Below, one piece after another: positions 1-9,055 of a DNA stretch of 56,464 nt. Positions within the stretch are counted from its first letter, which is position 1, and each line of letters opens with the position of its first letter. The DNA is from JBBRMY01 sp038230595 (GTDB taxonomy: Bacteria > Bacteroidota > Ignavibacteria > Tepidaquicellales > Tepidaquicellaceae), in assembly GCA_038230595.1 (NCBI GenBank), contig JBBRMY010000005.1:1-56464 (forward strand). The letters run 5' to 3'. A program made the position numbers and the translations under genes. The notes under the pieces are model-generated. The model saw nothing but the letters and a program-made list of their open reading frames with translations. It was not told the DNA's origin and did not search any database.

Positions 1-530
1 ATGTAAGCAGCCTTGCTCACAATACAATAACATTAGATGGCGATAATCAGGCGAAATTTGTTGGTCCGACTTTATGGCTGGATCACTACAATGTTAAAAT
101 TCACGATTTCAAGATTTCAGAAAAGTATGATAAGGTAGATGCCGAACACGACGGTTATAAAAATAAAAATGCTGTGCACAAGAGGAAGATAGAATTTTTT
201 AAAAATGAGGATAAGATAGTTATTACCGATAATATTTTATACAACAGTGAAAAAGAAATTTCAGTACAGATGCCGTTTCATATCCATCCGGAAACGGAGC
301 ATATATTTTCTGATAATGATCTTATTTTAACGAGCGGTAAAAGAAAAGTTTCTTTGCATACAGATAAAAAATTATCTTATACTTTTCATACAGGTGAGAG
401 TAACCCTATACTAGGTTGGTTTTCAGAATCGTTTTATGAAAAGTCACCCAGCAAGGTTTTATTAGGAACGACGAAAACAAAAGTACCTTTAACTTTTGTA
501 ACAACTATTCAGATAAGCTCAGCTCAATAA
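1..530 (+). CDS. Heparinase II/III-family protein, C-terminal part (5' end outside window)
   Basis: The reading frame is open from base 3 to the TAA at 528-530, so the gene enters from the left; only about 175 C-terminal residues are visible. Near the left edge lies SLAHNTITLDGDNQ, a close match to the HNT-x-x-x-DG-x-NQ motif that opens the C-terminal beta-sandwich of heparinase II/III and alginate-lyase-like proteins. The rest is beta-rich with no membrane segment. Proteins of this type in capsule and exopolysaccharide loci act as periplasmic polysaccharide lyases or trimming enzymes. It ends 3 bases before the amidotransferase gene, consistent with one operon. The internal ATG-like start at 174 is not the real start, because homologous sequence continues upstream. 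Substrate cannot be told from this fragment. Confidence 0.8.
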   Translation, partial: VSSLAHNTITLDGDNQAKFVGPTLWLDHYNVKIHDFKISEKYDKVDAEHDGYKNKNAVHKRKIEFFKNEDKIVITDNILYNSEKEISVQMPFHIHPETEHIFSDNDLILTSGKRKVSLHTDKKLSYTFHTGESNPILGWFSESFYEKSPSKVLLGTTKTKVPLTFVTTIQISSAQ

Positions 531-533
531 CCA

Positions 534-2432
534 ATGTGTGGTATAACAGGAATAGTAAATTTTAAGGACAATACAAAAGTATCAAACGATGCATTGTTAA
601 GAATGTGCAAAGCAATAGAGCACAGAGGTCCAGATGATGAAGGGATTTATATTGATGAAAACAATAATGTAGGACTCGGTCACAGGCGTCTTAGTATAAT
701 CGATCTCAAAACCGGCATGCAGCCAATGTGGGATACTCAAAAAAAAGTAACAATAGTATTCAACGGTGAGATATATAATTTTAAAGAATTAAAGGAAGAG
801 CTTTTAAATAAAGGATATAAATTTCATACGACTTCAGATACTGAAGTAATAATAAACTTATACATTGATCAAGGAGAAAGCTCATTTGTCAGGTTGAATG
901 GAATCTTTACATTCGCTATTTATGATACTGAGAAAAGAACTGTATTTCTTGCAAGGGACCATTTTGGTGTGAAGCCCTTATATTATTTTATGGAAAACGG
1001 AACACTTGTTTTCGGTTCTGAAATTAAAACAATAATACAAAGTGGTCACTATAAAAAGGAATTGGACCTGGAAGCTTTGAATACTTATTTCACATTCAGA
1101 TATAATCCATCTCCTCAAACCTTGTTTAAGAATATTAAAAAGCTTCCTCCGGCAAACTATTTAAAAATTGATCAGTCAAATAAAACAGAGATTTCAAGTT
1201 ACTGGAATTATACACCGGCAACAAACGTAAATATTAATATCGAAGATGCAATTTTACAATATCAAGGACTACTGGAAGCATCTGTAAAAAGACAAATGAT
1301 AAGTGACGTTCCTGTCGGACTTCTGTTAAGCGGAGGAGTGGATTCTGCAGTAATAGGAAAATTAATGACGAACTACACATCAGAAAAAGTGAAGTCATTC
1401 ACAGTTGGTTTTGAAGGTACGGGAGATTATAATGAATTAAAGGATGCAGCCGATTCAGCAGCTTACTTGCAGACCGAGCATTATGAAATGATAATTTCAA
1501 AAAAGGAATACATAGATTTTATGTTCCGGTCGTTTTATTACGTTGAAGAGCCTATAGCTGAAACTACTATATCAGCACTATATTACATTGATAATTTAGC
1601 TTCAAAGCATAGAAAAGTTGTACTTGCAGGCCAGGGGGCAGACGAGCCTATGGCTGGCTACAAACGATATTTCGGAGAGCAAAAATTAAATAAATATCAG
1701 TCGATATTGAACATGGTTCCTCTTGAATATATAAGTAAAGCACTACCTCGAAATGACAGATTTAAAAGGGCTGCTTATGCATCAGGATTCACTAATGAAG
1801 CTGAAAGATTTCTTGCGATCTATACAATTTTCACTCCTGAGCAAAAAAAACTTTTATTTAAAAAGGAAATATCTGATAAAATGATCGGTCATACAGGGGA
1901 TGATCTTGAAATAATTAATAAGCTGTATTCTAAAACAGGAAAGCTTGATGGATCACTATCGAAAATTTTATTTATTGATACGAGAATGTCTTTGTCTGAT
2001 GATCTACTGATCTTCAATGATAAAGTTGCTATGTCAAATTCCCTGGAGATGCGCGTACCCTTTTTAGATCTTGAACTTGTTCAATTCCTTGAAACACTAC
2101 CATCAGAATTTAAGCTGCATAAAAACACTCATAAGTACATTCATAAAATGGCATTAAAAAAATGGCTGCCTGATGAAATTATATACAGAAAGAAACGTGG
2201 CTTTGAAACTCCAATGGATGAATGGATGCAGAATGAATTATCCAAAGAAATGAAAAAGATATTTAATGATGAAGGCTCTGCTGCTAATGAATACTTTAAT
2301 ATGGAGTATATTAATAAGCTTATAGATGATCATGCAAACAGAAAGCAGAATAACAAAAAGAATCTTTTCATTTTACTTTCGTTTGAGCTGTGGTATCAAT
2401 CCTTCTTTAAAAATTACAATTTAATTAATTAA
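534..2432 (+). CDS. asnB: Asparagine synthase-type amidotransferase (glutamine-hydrolysing)
   Basis: 632 residues, the usual length for AsnB. The protein begins MCGITGIV, so Cys2 is the N-terminal nucleophile of the class II glutaminase domain (about residues 2-200), which also shows RGPDDEG and NGEIYNF. The synthetase domain carries the ATP-pyrophosphatase loop SGGVDS at residues 266-271. The family transfers glutamine-derived ammonia to a carboxylate activated by ATP. In polysaccharide loci AsnB homologues (for example WbpG-type) often amidate a sugar uronic acid rather than aspartate. Here the next gene makes a nucleotide-linked uronic acid and overlaps this stop by one base, so sugar amidation is a reasonable inference; ordinary asparagine synthesis remains possible. 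ATG start with no evident Shine-Dalgarno. Confidence 0.9.
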   Translation: MCGITGIVNFKDNTKVSNDALLRMCKAIEHRGPDDEGIYIDENNNVGLGHRRLSIIDLKTGMQPMWDTQKKVTIVFNGEIYNFKELKEELLNKGYKFHTTSDTEVIINLYIDQGESSFVRLNGIFTFAIYDTEKRTVFLARDHFGVKPLYYFMENGTLVFGSEIKTIIQSGHYKKELDLEALNTYFTFRYNPSPQTLFKNIKKLPPANYLKIDQSNKTEISSYWNYTPATNVNINIEDAILQYQGLLEASVKRQMISDVPVGLLLSGGVDSAVIGKLMTNYTSEKVKSFTVGFEGTGDYNELKDAADSAAYLQTEHYEMIISKKEYIDFMFRSFYYVEEPIAETTISALYYIDNLASKHRKVVLAGQGADEPMAGYKRYFGEQKLNKYQSILNMVPLEYISKALPRNDRFKRAAYASGFTNEAERFLAIYTIFTPEQKKLLFKKEISDKMIGHTGDDLEIINKLYSKTGKLDGSLSKILFIDTRMSLSDDLLIFNDKVAMSNSLEMRVPFLDLELVQFLETLPSEFKLHKNTHKYIHKMALKKWLPDEIIYRKKRGFETPMDEWMQNELSKEMKKIFNDEGSAANEYFNMEYINKLIDDHANRKQNNKKNLFILLSFELWYQSFFKNYNLIN

Positions 2433-3730
2433 TGAATATTTCAGTTTTTGGATTAGGGTATGTTGGATGCGTAAGCTTAGGATGCCTTGCACAAAGCGGG
2501 CATAAAGTTATTGGCGTTGATCCAAACAAAACAAAAGTAGATCAGATAAATTCAGGAAAAGCTACAATAGTAGAGAAAGATATTGATGAAATTATTAAGA
2601 AAACATTTGAAGCCGGAAATATTGAAGCAACTCTCGACTACGGACATGCAATAAAGAATAGTGAGATCTCTATAATATGTGTCGGTACTCCTTCATCATC
2701 AACTGGTCATCTTAATTTTGATTATATCTTCGGAGTTTCAGAGCAGATAGGGGATGCGATTAAGAATAAAAAAGTGCATCATATAATTGCAATCAGATCT
2801 ACAGTAATGCCGGGAACATGTGAAAAAGCCTCTGATATTATCAGCAAACGATCCGGTGGAAATAATTTTACGGTAATTTCTAACCCTGAATTTTTAAGGG
2901 AAGGGACAGCAGTAAATGATTATTATAATCCGCCATTATTACTGGTTGGGTCAGAAAATAAAGAAGCTGCTGAGAAATATGTCAGTATCTACAGTAATAT
3001 TAAAACAAAGGTCATTATAACAAAAACAAGAGTTGCAGAGGTTATGAAATATATTAATAATTCATACCATGCACTGAAGATAAGCTTTGCAAATGAGGTT
3101 GGAAATATTTGCGAGAAGCTGGATATAGATTCGCATGAAGCTATGAAAATATTCTGTGAAGATAAGCAATTGAACATTTCTCCTTATTATTTTAAGCCTG
3201 GCTTTGCTTATGGAGGATCTTGCCTTCCAAAAGATCTTAAAGCTTTTCAAAGGTTAGCAAGTGATCTTTACATTGATGCTCCCTTAATACAAAGTATAGA
3301 TAAGTCCAATGATAATCAGATAAAAAAAGCTATAGACCTTATATCCTCAAATACAGGAAAGAAGATAGGATTTCTTGGACTAAGCTTTAAAGAAGGTACT
3401 GATGATCTTAGAAACAGTCCATCTGTTACTGTGATAGAATCACTTTTGGGAAAAGGATTTGAAATAAGTATTTATGATAAAAATGTTCATTTGTCACATC
3501 TTACAGGAACAAATAAATCTTTTATAGAGCAGCATATACCTCATTTGTCGAAATTACTGACTGCTGATCTTGATGAACTTATAAATAATTCTGAAGTACT
3601 TGTAGTTGCAACTAAGGAAACTGAATTTACAGAAAAGCTAACCGGAGTTAGAAATAAAGTAATTATCGATCTTGTAAGAATTAATGATAATTTATTAGAG
3701 CAAGAAAACTATACAGGAATTGCCTGGTAA
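2432..3730 (+). CDS. Nucleotide-sugar dehydrogenase, GDP-mannose 6-dehydrogenase-like
   Basis: 432 residues of the UDP-glucose/GDP-mannose dehydrogenase family, which oxidises the C6 alcohol of a nucleotide sugar to a carboxylate using two NAD+. The N-terminal Rossmann motif GLGYVG is at residues 7-12. The catalytic Cys264 lies in GGSCLPKDLKAF, a form closer to AlgD (GDP-mannose) than to UDP-glucose enzymes, which usually read GGSCFPKD. The C-terminal domain has the conserved GLSFKEGTDDLRNSP. The product would be GDP-mannuronate if the AlgD-like reading is right; the exact substrate is not proven. ATG overlaps the asnB stop by one base, and the 3' end overlaps the next glycosyltransferase by 11 bases, so translation is probably coupled. 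Confidence 0.88.
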   Translation: MNISVFGLGYVGCVSLGCLAQSGHKVIGVDPNKTKVDQINSGKATIVEKDIDEIIKKTFEAGNIEATLDYGHAIKNSEISIICVGTPSSSTGHLNFDYIFGVSEQIGDAIKNKKVHHIIAIRSTVMPGTCEKASDIISKRSGGNNFTVISNPEFLREGTAVNDYYNPPLLLVGSENKEAAEKYVSIYSNIKTKVIITKTRVAEVMKYINNSYHALKISFANEVGNICEKLDIDSHEAMKIFCEDKQLNISPYYFKPGFAYGGSCLPKDLKAFQRLASDLYIDAPLIQSIDKSNDNQIKKAIDLISSNTGKKIGFLGLSFKEGTDDLRNSPSVTVIESLLGKGFEISIYDKNVHLSHLTGTNKSFIEQHIPHLSKLLTADLDELINNSEVLVVATKETEFTEKLTGVRNKVIIDLVRINDNLLEQENYTGIAW

Positions 3731-4910
3731 GCATATAGTTTTTATTGTAGAGAATCTGTCTGTTCCTTTTGACAGAAGAGTCTGGCGGGAAGCAAATGCG
3801 TTAAAAAGCGGAGGCTATGAAGTAAGTGTTATTTGTCCTTTAGAAAAAACAAAGGACAAGGAAAAAAGAGCTGAGATCAACGGAATAAATATTTATAGAT
3901 ATTATATTCCCCCCACTCAAAGCTCGAAAATGGGATATGTTAAAGAATATTCCAAAGCTTTTTTCAGCACATTGATTTTATTGTTGAAAATAAATTTCAA
4001 AAAAAAAGTTCATGCTATCCATGTTGCAAATCCGCCTGAAATATTTTTCCCTCTTGGATGGCTGGGGAAAGTGCTAAGATATAAATTTATTTTTGATCAG
4101 CACGATATGAGTCCCGAAACATATCTTATAAAATATAAGACGGATAAAAATAACAAAATGTATAAACTGTTACTTTTTATGGAGAAGCTGACATTTAAAA
4201 CATCTGATTTTATATTTTCTACAAATGAATCAATTAGAAAAGTAGGAATTGAAAGAAATAATTATCCTATATCCCGATCGGCAATAGTCAGAAACGGACC
4301 CGATGAAGGATTTAAAAGTACCGATCCTGTTCCGGAGCTTAAAAACGGTAAAAAATTTCTGGCATCGTATTTAGGAGTTATGGGCAAAATGGACGGAGTT
4401 GAAAATATTATAAATGCGGCTGACTATATTGTAAATGTTTGTAAATATTACGATATTTACTTTGTACTGATAGGATTTGGGGATGAGTTTGATAATTTGA
4501 AAAATTTAGTAAAAACGAACAAATTAGAAGATTTTATCAGCATGACAGGAAGATTATATGATGATGGTATAAAACCCATTTTATCTACAGCGGATGTTTG
4601 TCTTGCACCTGACCCGGCAAATGGCTTAAATGAGTATTTGACCATGAATAAAATTATGGATTATATGAGATTCGGTAAGCCTATAATTTCTTTTGATCTT
4701 CATGAATCAAGATTTTCCGCTCAGGATTCTGCGATTTATGTTAAAGAAAATGATCCGGAAGCTTTTGGCAAAAGTATTATGGAAATATTAAGCAAACCTG
4801 AACAAATGAAAGAGATGGGAAAAAAAGGTCAGGAGAGGATCGATAAATTCCTTAAATGGGAAAAATCTGTTCAGATATTATTAGAAAATTATAAAGAGAT
4901 ATTAAATTGA
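3720..4910 (+). CDS. Family 4 glycosyltransferase
   Basis: 396 residues with the two-Rossmann GT-B fold of GT4. The N-terminal half shows the FDRRVWREANAL stretch common in capsule GT4 enzymes (residues about 15-26) and an ASYLGVMGKMDGVENII donor-domain start near residue 210; the C-terminal half has the acidic and Gly-rich donor-binding region (MDYMRFGKPIISFDLHESR). It would transfer a sugar from a nucleotide donor to the growing lipid-linked repeat unit at the cytoplasmic face. Sugar specificity cannot be read. The likely start is a TTG at 3720 that overlaps the preceding gene by 11 bases; no in-frame ATG sits near. Its TGA overlaps the next TTG start as TTGA. Confidence 0.88.
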   Translation: MPGKHIVFIVENLSVPFDRRVWREANALKSGGYEVSVICPLEKTKDKEKRAEINGINIYRYYIPPTQSSKMGYVKEYSKAFFSTLILLLKINFKKKVHAIHVANPPEIFFPLGWLGKVLRYKFIFDQHDMSPETYLIKYKTDKNNKMYKLLLFMEKLTFKTSDFIFSTNESIRKVGIERNNYPISRSAIVRNGPDEGFKSTDPVPELKNGKKFLASYLGVMGKMDGVENIINAADYIVNVCKYYDIYFVLIGFGDEFDNLKNLVKTNKLEDFISMTGRLYDDGIKPILSTADVCLAPDPANGLNEYLTMNKIMDYMRFGKPIISFDLHESRFSAQDSAIYVKENDPEAFGKSIMEILSKPEQMKEMGKKGQERIDKFLKWEKSVQILLENYKEILN

Positions 4911-6334
4911 TCTGGCACCCTCATTATCACAGCAGACTTGCCAAGTATGCCGATTTTGCAACTTCAGTTGCTGCATTTATCTTATCATATTTTGTTCATA
5001 ATTATCTCTGGCATAAATACCCTTCAATTACCCCTTTATACACAGTAACAAAAGAGCATTATTCAGTAATACTTGTACTATCACTTCTTAATGTTTTTCT
5101 TTTTAAGAATTATAAAGCCTACAATTATCAGAGATTCACATCCCTATTTACTGAATATAAAATAATATTCAAAGTTACTTTAACAACTTTTCTTTTCAGT
5201 GTTGTTCTTGCATATATGTTCAGGCTTACGGAAATCCCAAGAAGCATACTCGGGATAGCCTTTTTACTGAATTTTCTTTTTTTCGTTATTCAAAAAACTA
5301 TTCTATTTAATTCTGCTTCATATTTAAGAAGGCACGGAAGGAACAGAAAAAAAATAATAGTTGCAGGCAGCGGCAGCAAGGCAATGCAGTTCATTAAGAC
5401 TGTTAATGAGAATTTTGACTGGGGACTTGATATATCAGGTGTTATAACTGATAAAATAGAGAAGGTTGGTAATTTAATTGAAGGTATTAAGATCCTTGAT
5501 ACGGTTGATAATATTGAGACCGTACTAAAAAGATATAATCCGGAAGAAGTAATTATAACATTATCTTCCCGAGAATTTGATCAGATAAGAAATATTATTG
5601 AGATCTGTCAGAAAGAAGGAACACAGGTAAGGATGAACTCTGATTTCTTTGGGCAGCTTACAAAAAATTTAAGTGTTGATAATGTTTTTGGTTTAAATAT
5701 TGTCAGTTTTCATTCAGTAAGACATTCCGATGGAGAACTTATTATTAAAAGATTACTGGATATAATTATTTCTCTAATAGCGCTGATCATTTTTTCCCCT
5801 TTAATGCTAATTGCTGCTATTGGAATATTTATATCGGATGGTAAGCCGATATTTTACAACTGGAATGTGATAGGATATAATAAAAAGCCTTTCAAAAGCT
5901 GGAAGTTCCGGACTATGGTGAACAATGCTGATGAACTAAAGAAAGATCTTTTAAAATTAAACGAAATGGATGGTCCGGTCTTTAAGATAGACAATGACCC
6001 GCGAATCATTCCTATAGGAAGAATTCTAAGAAAGTTCAGCATTGATGAAACACCTCAGCTTTTCAGCGTACTTAAAGGTGATATGAGTATTGTTGGTCCG
6101 CGTCCGCCTCTGCAATATGAATTTAAAGTTTTTGATATCTGGCACAGAAGAAAGCTTAGTGTAAAACCCGGCTTAACATGCTTATGGCAGATATCAGGCA
6201 GAAATAATATAAATAATTTTGATGATTGGGCTAAACTTGATCTCGAATATATAGATAACTGGTCAATATGGCTTGATCTGAAAATCCTAATTAAAACCAT
6301 TCCAGCCGTAATTTCAGGAAAAGGTGCAAAGTAA
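4907..6334 (+). CDS. Polyprenyl-phosphate sugar-1-phosphate transferase (initiating enzyme, WcaJ/PssY-like)
   Basis: 475 residues. Four hydrophobic segments lie within the first about 140 residues, then a Rossmann-like CoA-binding-3 region (about 145-260), another membrane hairpin near 283-305, and the bacterial sugar transferase domain to the end. Signature motifs are KSWKFRTM (residues 330-337), SIDETPQL and GDMSIVGPRP (391-400). The family moves a hexose-1-phosphate from a nucleotide sugar onto undecaprenyl phosphate at the inner face of the cytoplasmic membrane, starting each repeat unit. This is the only initiating transferase visible and marks the locus as undecaprenyl-linked surface polysaccharide. 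The start is TTG in the overlap TTGA with the preceding gene. Confidence 0.92.
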   Translation: MIWHPHYHSRLAKYADFATSVAAFILSYFVHNYLWHKYPSITPLYTVTKEHYSVILVLSLLNVFLFKNYKAYNYQRFTSLFTEYKIIFKVTLTTFLFSVVLAYMFRLTEIPRSILGIAFLLNFLFFVIQKTILFNSASYLRRHGRNRKKIIVAGSGSKAMQFIKTVNENFDWGLDISGVITDKIEKVGNLIEGIKILDTVDNIETVLKRYNPEEVIITLSSREFDQIRNIIEICQKEGTQVRMNSDFFGQLTKNLSVDNVFGLNIVSFHSVRHSDGELIIKRLLDIIISLIALIIFSPLMLIAAIGIFISDGKPIFYNWNVIGYNKKPFKSWKFRTMVNNADELKKDLLKLNEMDGPVFKIDNDPRIIPIGRILRKFSIDETPQLFSVLKGDMSIVGPRPPLQYEFKVFDIWHRRKLSVKPGLTCLWQISGRNNINNFDDWAKLDLEYIDNWSIWLDLKILIKTIPAVISGKGAK

Positions 6335-6344
6335 CAATCCCTAA

Positions 6345-7334
6345 ATGATCATTTCTCAAACACCCTTGCGCATTAGTCTTTGCGGAGGTGGTACAGATTT
6401 TAAAAATTACTATTCTAAAGAAGAGGGTTTTGTAGTAAGCGCAGCAATAGACAAGTATCTTTATGTTATTGTAAAGGAAAGATTCGATGATCTTATATAT
6501 GTTGACTATTCAGTGAAAGAGATAGTGAATGAAATAAATGAGATCAAGCATGAACTTGTCAGGGAAGCAGCAATTAAAACCGGTATGTCACCTGGGTTTG
6601 AAGTTTCCATGCTTGCAGATATTCCATCTGAAGGTTCCGGTCTAGGTTCTTCGAGCTCACTTACAGTCGGCTTATTAAATGCATTTTATCAGTTTCAGGG
6701 AATTCAGGTACCCGCTGAGCAATTAGCAAGGGAAGCATGTGAAATTGAGATCGATATTCTGAAAAAACCAATAGGCAAGCAAGACCAGTATATTGCAGCA
6801 TACGGCGGACTAACTTCATTCAGATTCAGAAAAGATTCATCAGTGGATGTAGAAAAGCTTCAACTCACTACTGATCTGAAAAGAAGGCTTGCATCGAATT
6901 TACTTTTATTTTTTACAAATATAACAAGGAAATCGTCTTCAATTTTAACAGAGCAAAACGAAAAGATAAATGACAGTATTGTATATTATAACAACATTAA
7001 AGAGCTTGCATTAAAAACGAAGCAGGCACTTGCTGAAAAAAAAATAGACAAGATAGGTGATATACTTAATAAAAACTGGGAAATAAAGAAAAACCTCACT
7101 TCAAATATCTCGAATGAGACGATTGACGAAATGTATTCAAAGGCAATAAAAGGAGGAGCATCAGGCGGTAAAATAGCAGGAGCAGGCGGCGGCGGATTTC
7201 TTTTAGTATATTGCAACAGGAATAATCAGGATAAACTAAGAGAGAATTTAAAGGACTTCAGAGAAATGCCGTTTTTATTTGAACCGCATGGAAGCAAGAT
7301 AATATTTGATTACAGGAGATATGCATGGAAATAA
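6345..7334 (+). CDS. hddA: GHMP kinase, heptose-7-phosphate kinase-like
   Basis: 329 residues of the GHMP kinase superfamily. It opens with TPLRISLCGGGTDF, typical of D-glycero-alpha-D-manno-heptose-7-phosphate kinases; the ATP-binding motif EGSGLGSSSS is at residues 96-105 and the third motif GGASGGKIAGAGGGG at 270-284. HddA phosphorylates the C1 of heptose 7-phosphate in the GDP-heptose pathway. A GmhA-like isomerase, which makes heptose 7-phosphate, lies two genes downstream, supporting this assignment over a galactokinase or fucokinase. The phosphatase and guanylyltransferase of the pathway are not in the window. ATG start 10 bases after the previous stop, no clear Shine-Dalgarno. Confidence 0.82.
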   Translation: MIISQTPLRISLCGGGTDFKNYYSKEEGFVVSAAIDKYLYVIVKERFDDLIYVDYSVKEIVNEINEIKHELVREAAIKTGMSPGFEVSMLADIPSEGSGLGSSSSLTVGLLNAFYQFQGIQVPAEQLAREACEIEIDILKKPIGKQDQYIAAYGGLTSFRFRKDSSVDVEKLQLTTDLKRRLASNLLLFFTNITRKSSSILTEQNEKINDSIVYYNNIKELALKTKQALAEKKIDKIGDILNKNWEIKKNLTSNISNETIDEMYSKAIKGGASGGKIAGAGGGGFLLVYCNRNNQDKLRENLKDFREMPFLFEPHGSKIIFDYRRYAWK

Positions 7335-7349
7335 ACTACAATATTTAGA

Positions 7350-8462
7350 TTGAAAGTACTTATCACTGGAGGTGCCGGATTCATAGGTTCTCATACCACA
7401 GACAGATTAATTGATGAAGGATACGATGTAAAGATATTTGACAATCTTCAAAAGCCGGTTCATTTAAAAGGCATACCTTCATATTTAAATCCAAAAGCAG
7501 AATTTATACTTGGAGATGTCAGAGATAAAAAAGCTTTAGAAGATGCATTAAAAGATGTAGATTATATTTACCATCTGGCAGCATATCAGGATTACCTAAC
7601 CGACTTTTCAACTTTCTTTAATGTAAATGCATCAAGTACAGCTCTTCTGTATGAAATTATATTAGAGAAAAAATTAAAAATTAAAAAAATAGTAACTGCC
7701 TCCTCGCAATTTGTTCAAGGTGAGGGGTTGTATAAAAATAATAAAGGTGAATTCATTAAACCTAATATTAGATCTCTATCAAAGCTTGAAAAAGGTGACT
7801 GGAACTGGAAAGATGATGATGGAAAAGATCTGGAAGTTCAGTGGACTTCGGAAGAATATGCAAATCCACAAAATGCATATGCCATTTCAAAATATTCACA
7901 AGAGTTAACAACTTTATCATTTGGAAAAAGATATTCAATCCCATCAGTTGCATTAAGATATTCCATAGTACAGGGTTCAAGACAATCTTTTTATAATGCA
8001 TACTCCGGCGCATGCAGAATATTTAACCTGAGTTATTATTTTGATAAAGCTCCAACTATATATGAGGACGGAATGCAAATGAGAGATTTTGTGAATATTC
8101 ATGATGTAGTTGATGCAAATCTCCTTGCACTGCAGAATGACAAAGCTGATTATAATACATATTGTGTTGGAAGCGGAAAAGCATATACTGTAAAAGAATT
8201 TGACAGAATAGTTGCTAAAGTTCATGGAAAAGAAAATTTACACCCTAACATTCCGGGAGAATTCCGATTTGGTGATACAAGACATACATTATCTGACAAT
8301 TCAAAATTAAAGGCTTTGGGCTGGAATCCTAAAAGGACTGCCGAAGATTCGGTTAAGGAATATCTTAAATATCTTAAAGAGCAGACTGATATAGAAGATA
8401 TTCTTTCATATGCTGAAAATAAAATGAAGGAAATGAACGTAGTTAAAAAAATTAATAAATAA
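7350..8462 (+). CDS. NAD-dependent sugar epimerase/dehydratase (extended SDR)
   Basis: 370 residues. The NAD-binding motif GGAGFIG is at residues 7-13 and the catalytic pair Tyr177/Lys181 lies in YAISK; an upstream ASSQ stretch supplies the usual Ser region. Members act on nucleotide-linked sugars as 4-epimerases, 3,5-epimerases or 4,6-dehydratases. Its place between the HddA-like kinase and GmhA suggests that it modifies a GDP-heptose, but it could equally act on another sugar. Residues about 145-170 form a Trp- and Asp-rich insert (WNWKDDDGKD) before the active site that I do not recognise as standard. The start is TTG at 7350. Confidence 0.82.
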   Translation: MKVLITGGAGFIGSHTTDRLIDEGYDVKIFDNLQKPVHLKGIPSYLNPKAEFILGDVRDKKALEDALKDVDYIYHLAAYQDYLTDFSTFFNVNASSTALLYEIILEKKLKIKKIVTASSQFVQGEGLYKNNKGEFIKPNIRSLSKLEKGDWNWKDDDGKDLEVQWTSEEYANPQNAYAISKYSQELTTLSFGKRYSIPSVALRYSIVQGSRQSFYNAYSGACRIFNLSYYFDKAPTIYEDGMQMRDFVNIHDVVDANLLALQNDKADYNTYCVGSGKAYTVKEFDRIVAKVHGKENLHPNIPGEFRFGDTRHTLSDNSKLKALGWNPKRTAEDSVKEYLKYLKEQTDIEDILSYAENKMKEMNVVKKINK

Positions 8463-8472
8463 ACTTATAAAA

Positions 8473-9048
8473 TTGGACTTAAAGGAATATATAAATTATT
8501 TGCAGTCAAATCTGCAAAAAATTGATGAAGGACAGGTTAAAAAATTATCAGATCTGATTTTTGATGCATATCAAAATGAGAAAATGATCTTTGTAATTGG
8601 GAATGGCGGTTCTGCAGCAAACGCTTCACATTTTGCCCAGGATCTTGCAAAAGGTACACGTTACTCTGAAAAACAGGAAAAGTATATTAAAGCTTTCAGT
8701 TTAACTGATAACTTTCCTTACATATCAGCAATAGGAAATGATCACGGCTATGAAAATATTTTCACCATGCAGCTTAAAACCTTTGCTAAAAAGGGAGATC
8801 TTCTTATCGCTATCAGCGGATCCGGAAACAGCCCTAATATTATTAATGCAATTGAATGGGGAAATGAAAATGGATTAACTACAATTGGAATAACGGGATA
8901 CGATGGCGGAAAACTCAGTAAAATAAATTCCTTTAATGTGCATTCAGAATTAAATGATATGTGCACTGTTGAAAGCATCCATTCAGTATTATTTCACTAT
9001 CTGATAATTGACCTTAAAAACAGAATTGAAAAAGATCTCTCAAAATAA
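8473..9048 (+). CDS. gmhA: D-sedoheptulose-7-phosphate isomerase (SIS domain)
   Basis: 191 residues, the normal length for GmhA. It is a single SIS domain with GNGGSAANASHFAQDL starting at residue 43, SGSGNSPNI in the middle and ESIHSVLFHYLI near the C-terminus. GmhA converts sedoheptulose 7-phosphate into heptose 7-phosphate in the cytoplasm, the first committed step to both ADP- and GDP-heptose. With the HddA-like kinase it points to a GDP-heptose branch for the polysaccharide. TTG start 11 bases after the epimerase stop. A generic SIS phosphosugar isomerase is the alternative, but length and context favour GmhA. Confidence 0.87.
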   Translation: MDLKEYINYLQSNLQKIDEGQVKKLSDLIFDAYQNEKMIFVIGNGGSAANASHFAQDLAKGTRYSEKQEKYIKAFSLTDNFPYISAIGNDHGYENIFTMQLKTFAKKGDLLIAISGSGNSPNIINAIEWGNENGLTTIGITGYDGGKLSKINSFNVHSELNDMCTVESIHSVLFHYLIIDLKNRIEKDLSK

Positions 9049-9055
9049 AAATAAA

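Noticed and set aside
9008..9055. Upstream start for the Wzi-like gene
   Set aside because: It would overlap gmhA by 41 bases and place charged residues before the signal peptide; TTG at 9056 fits better.
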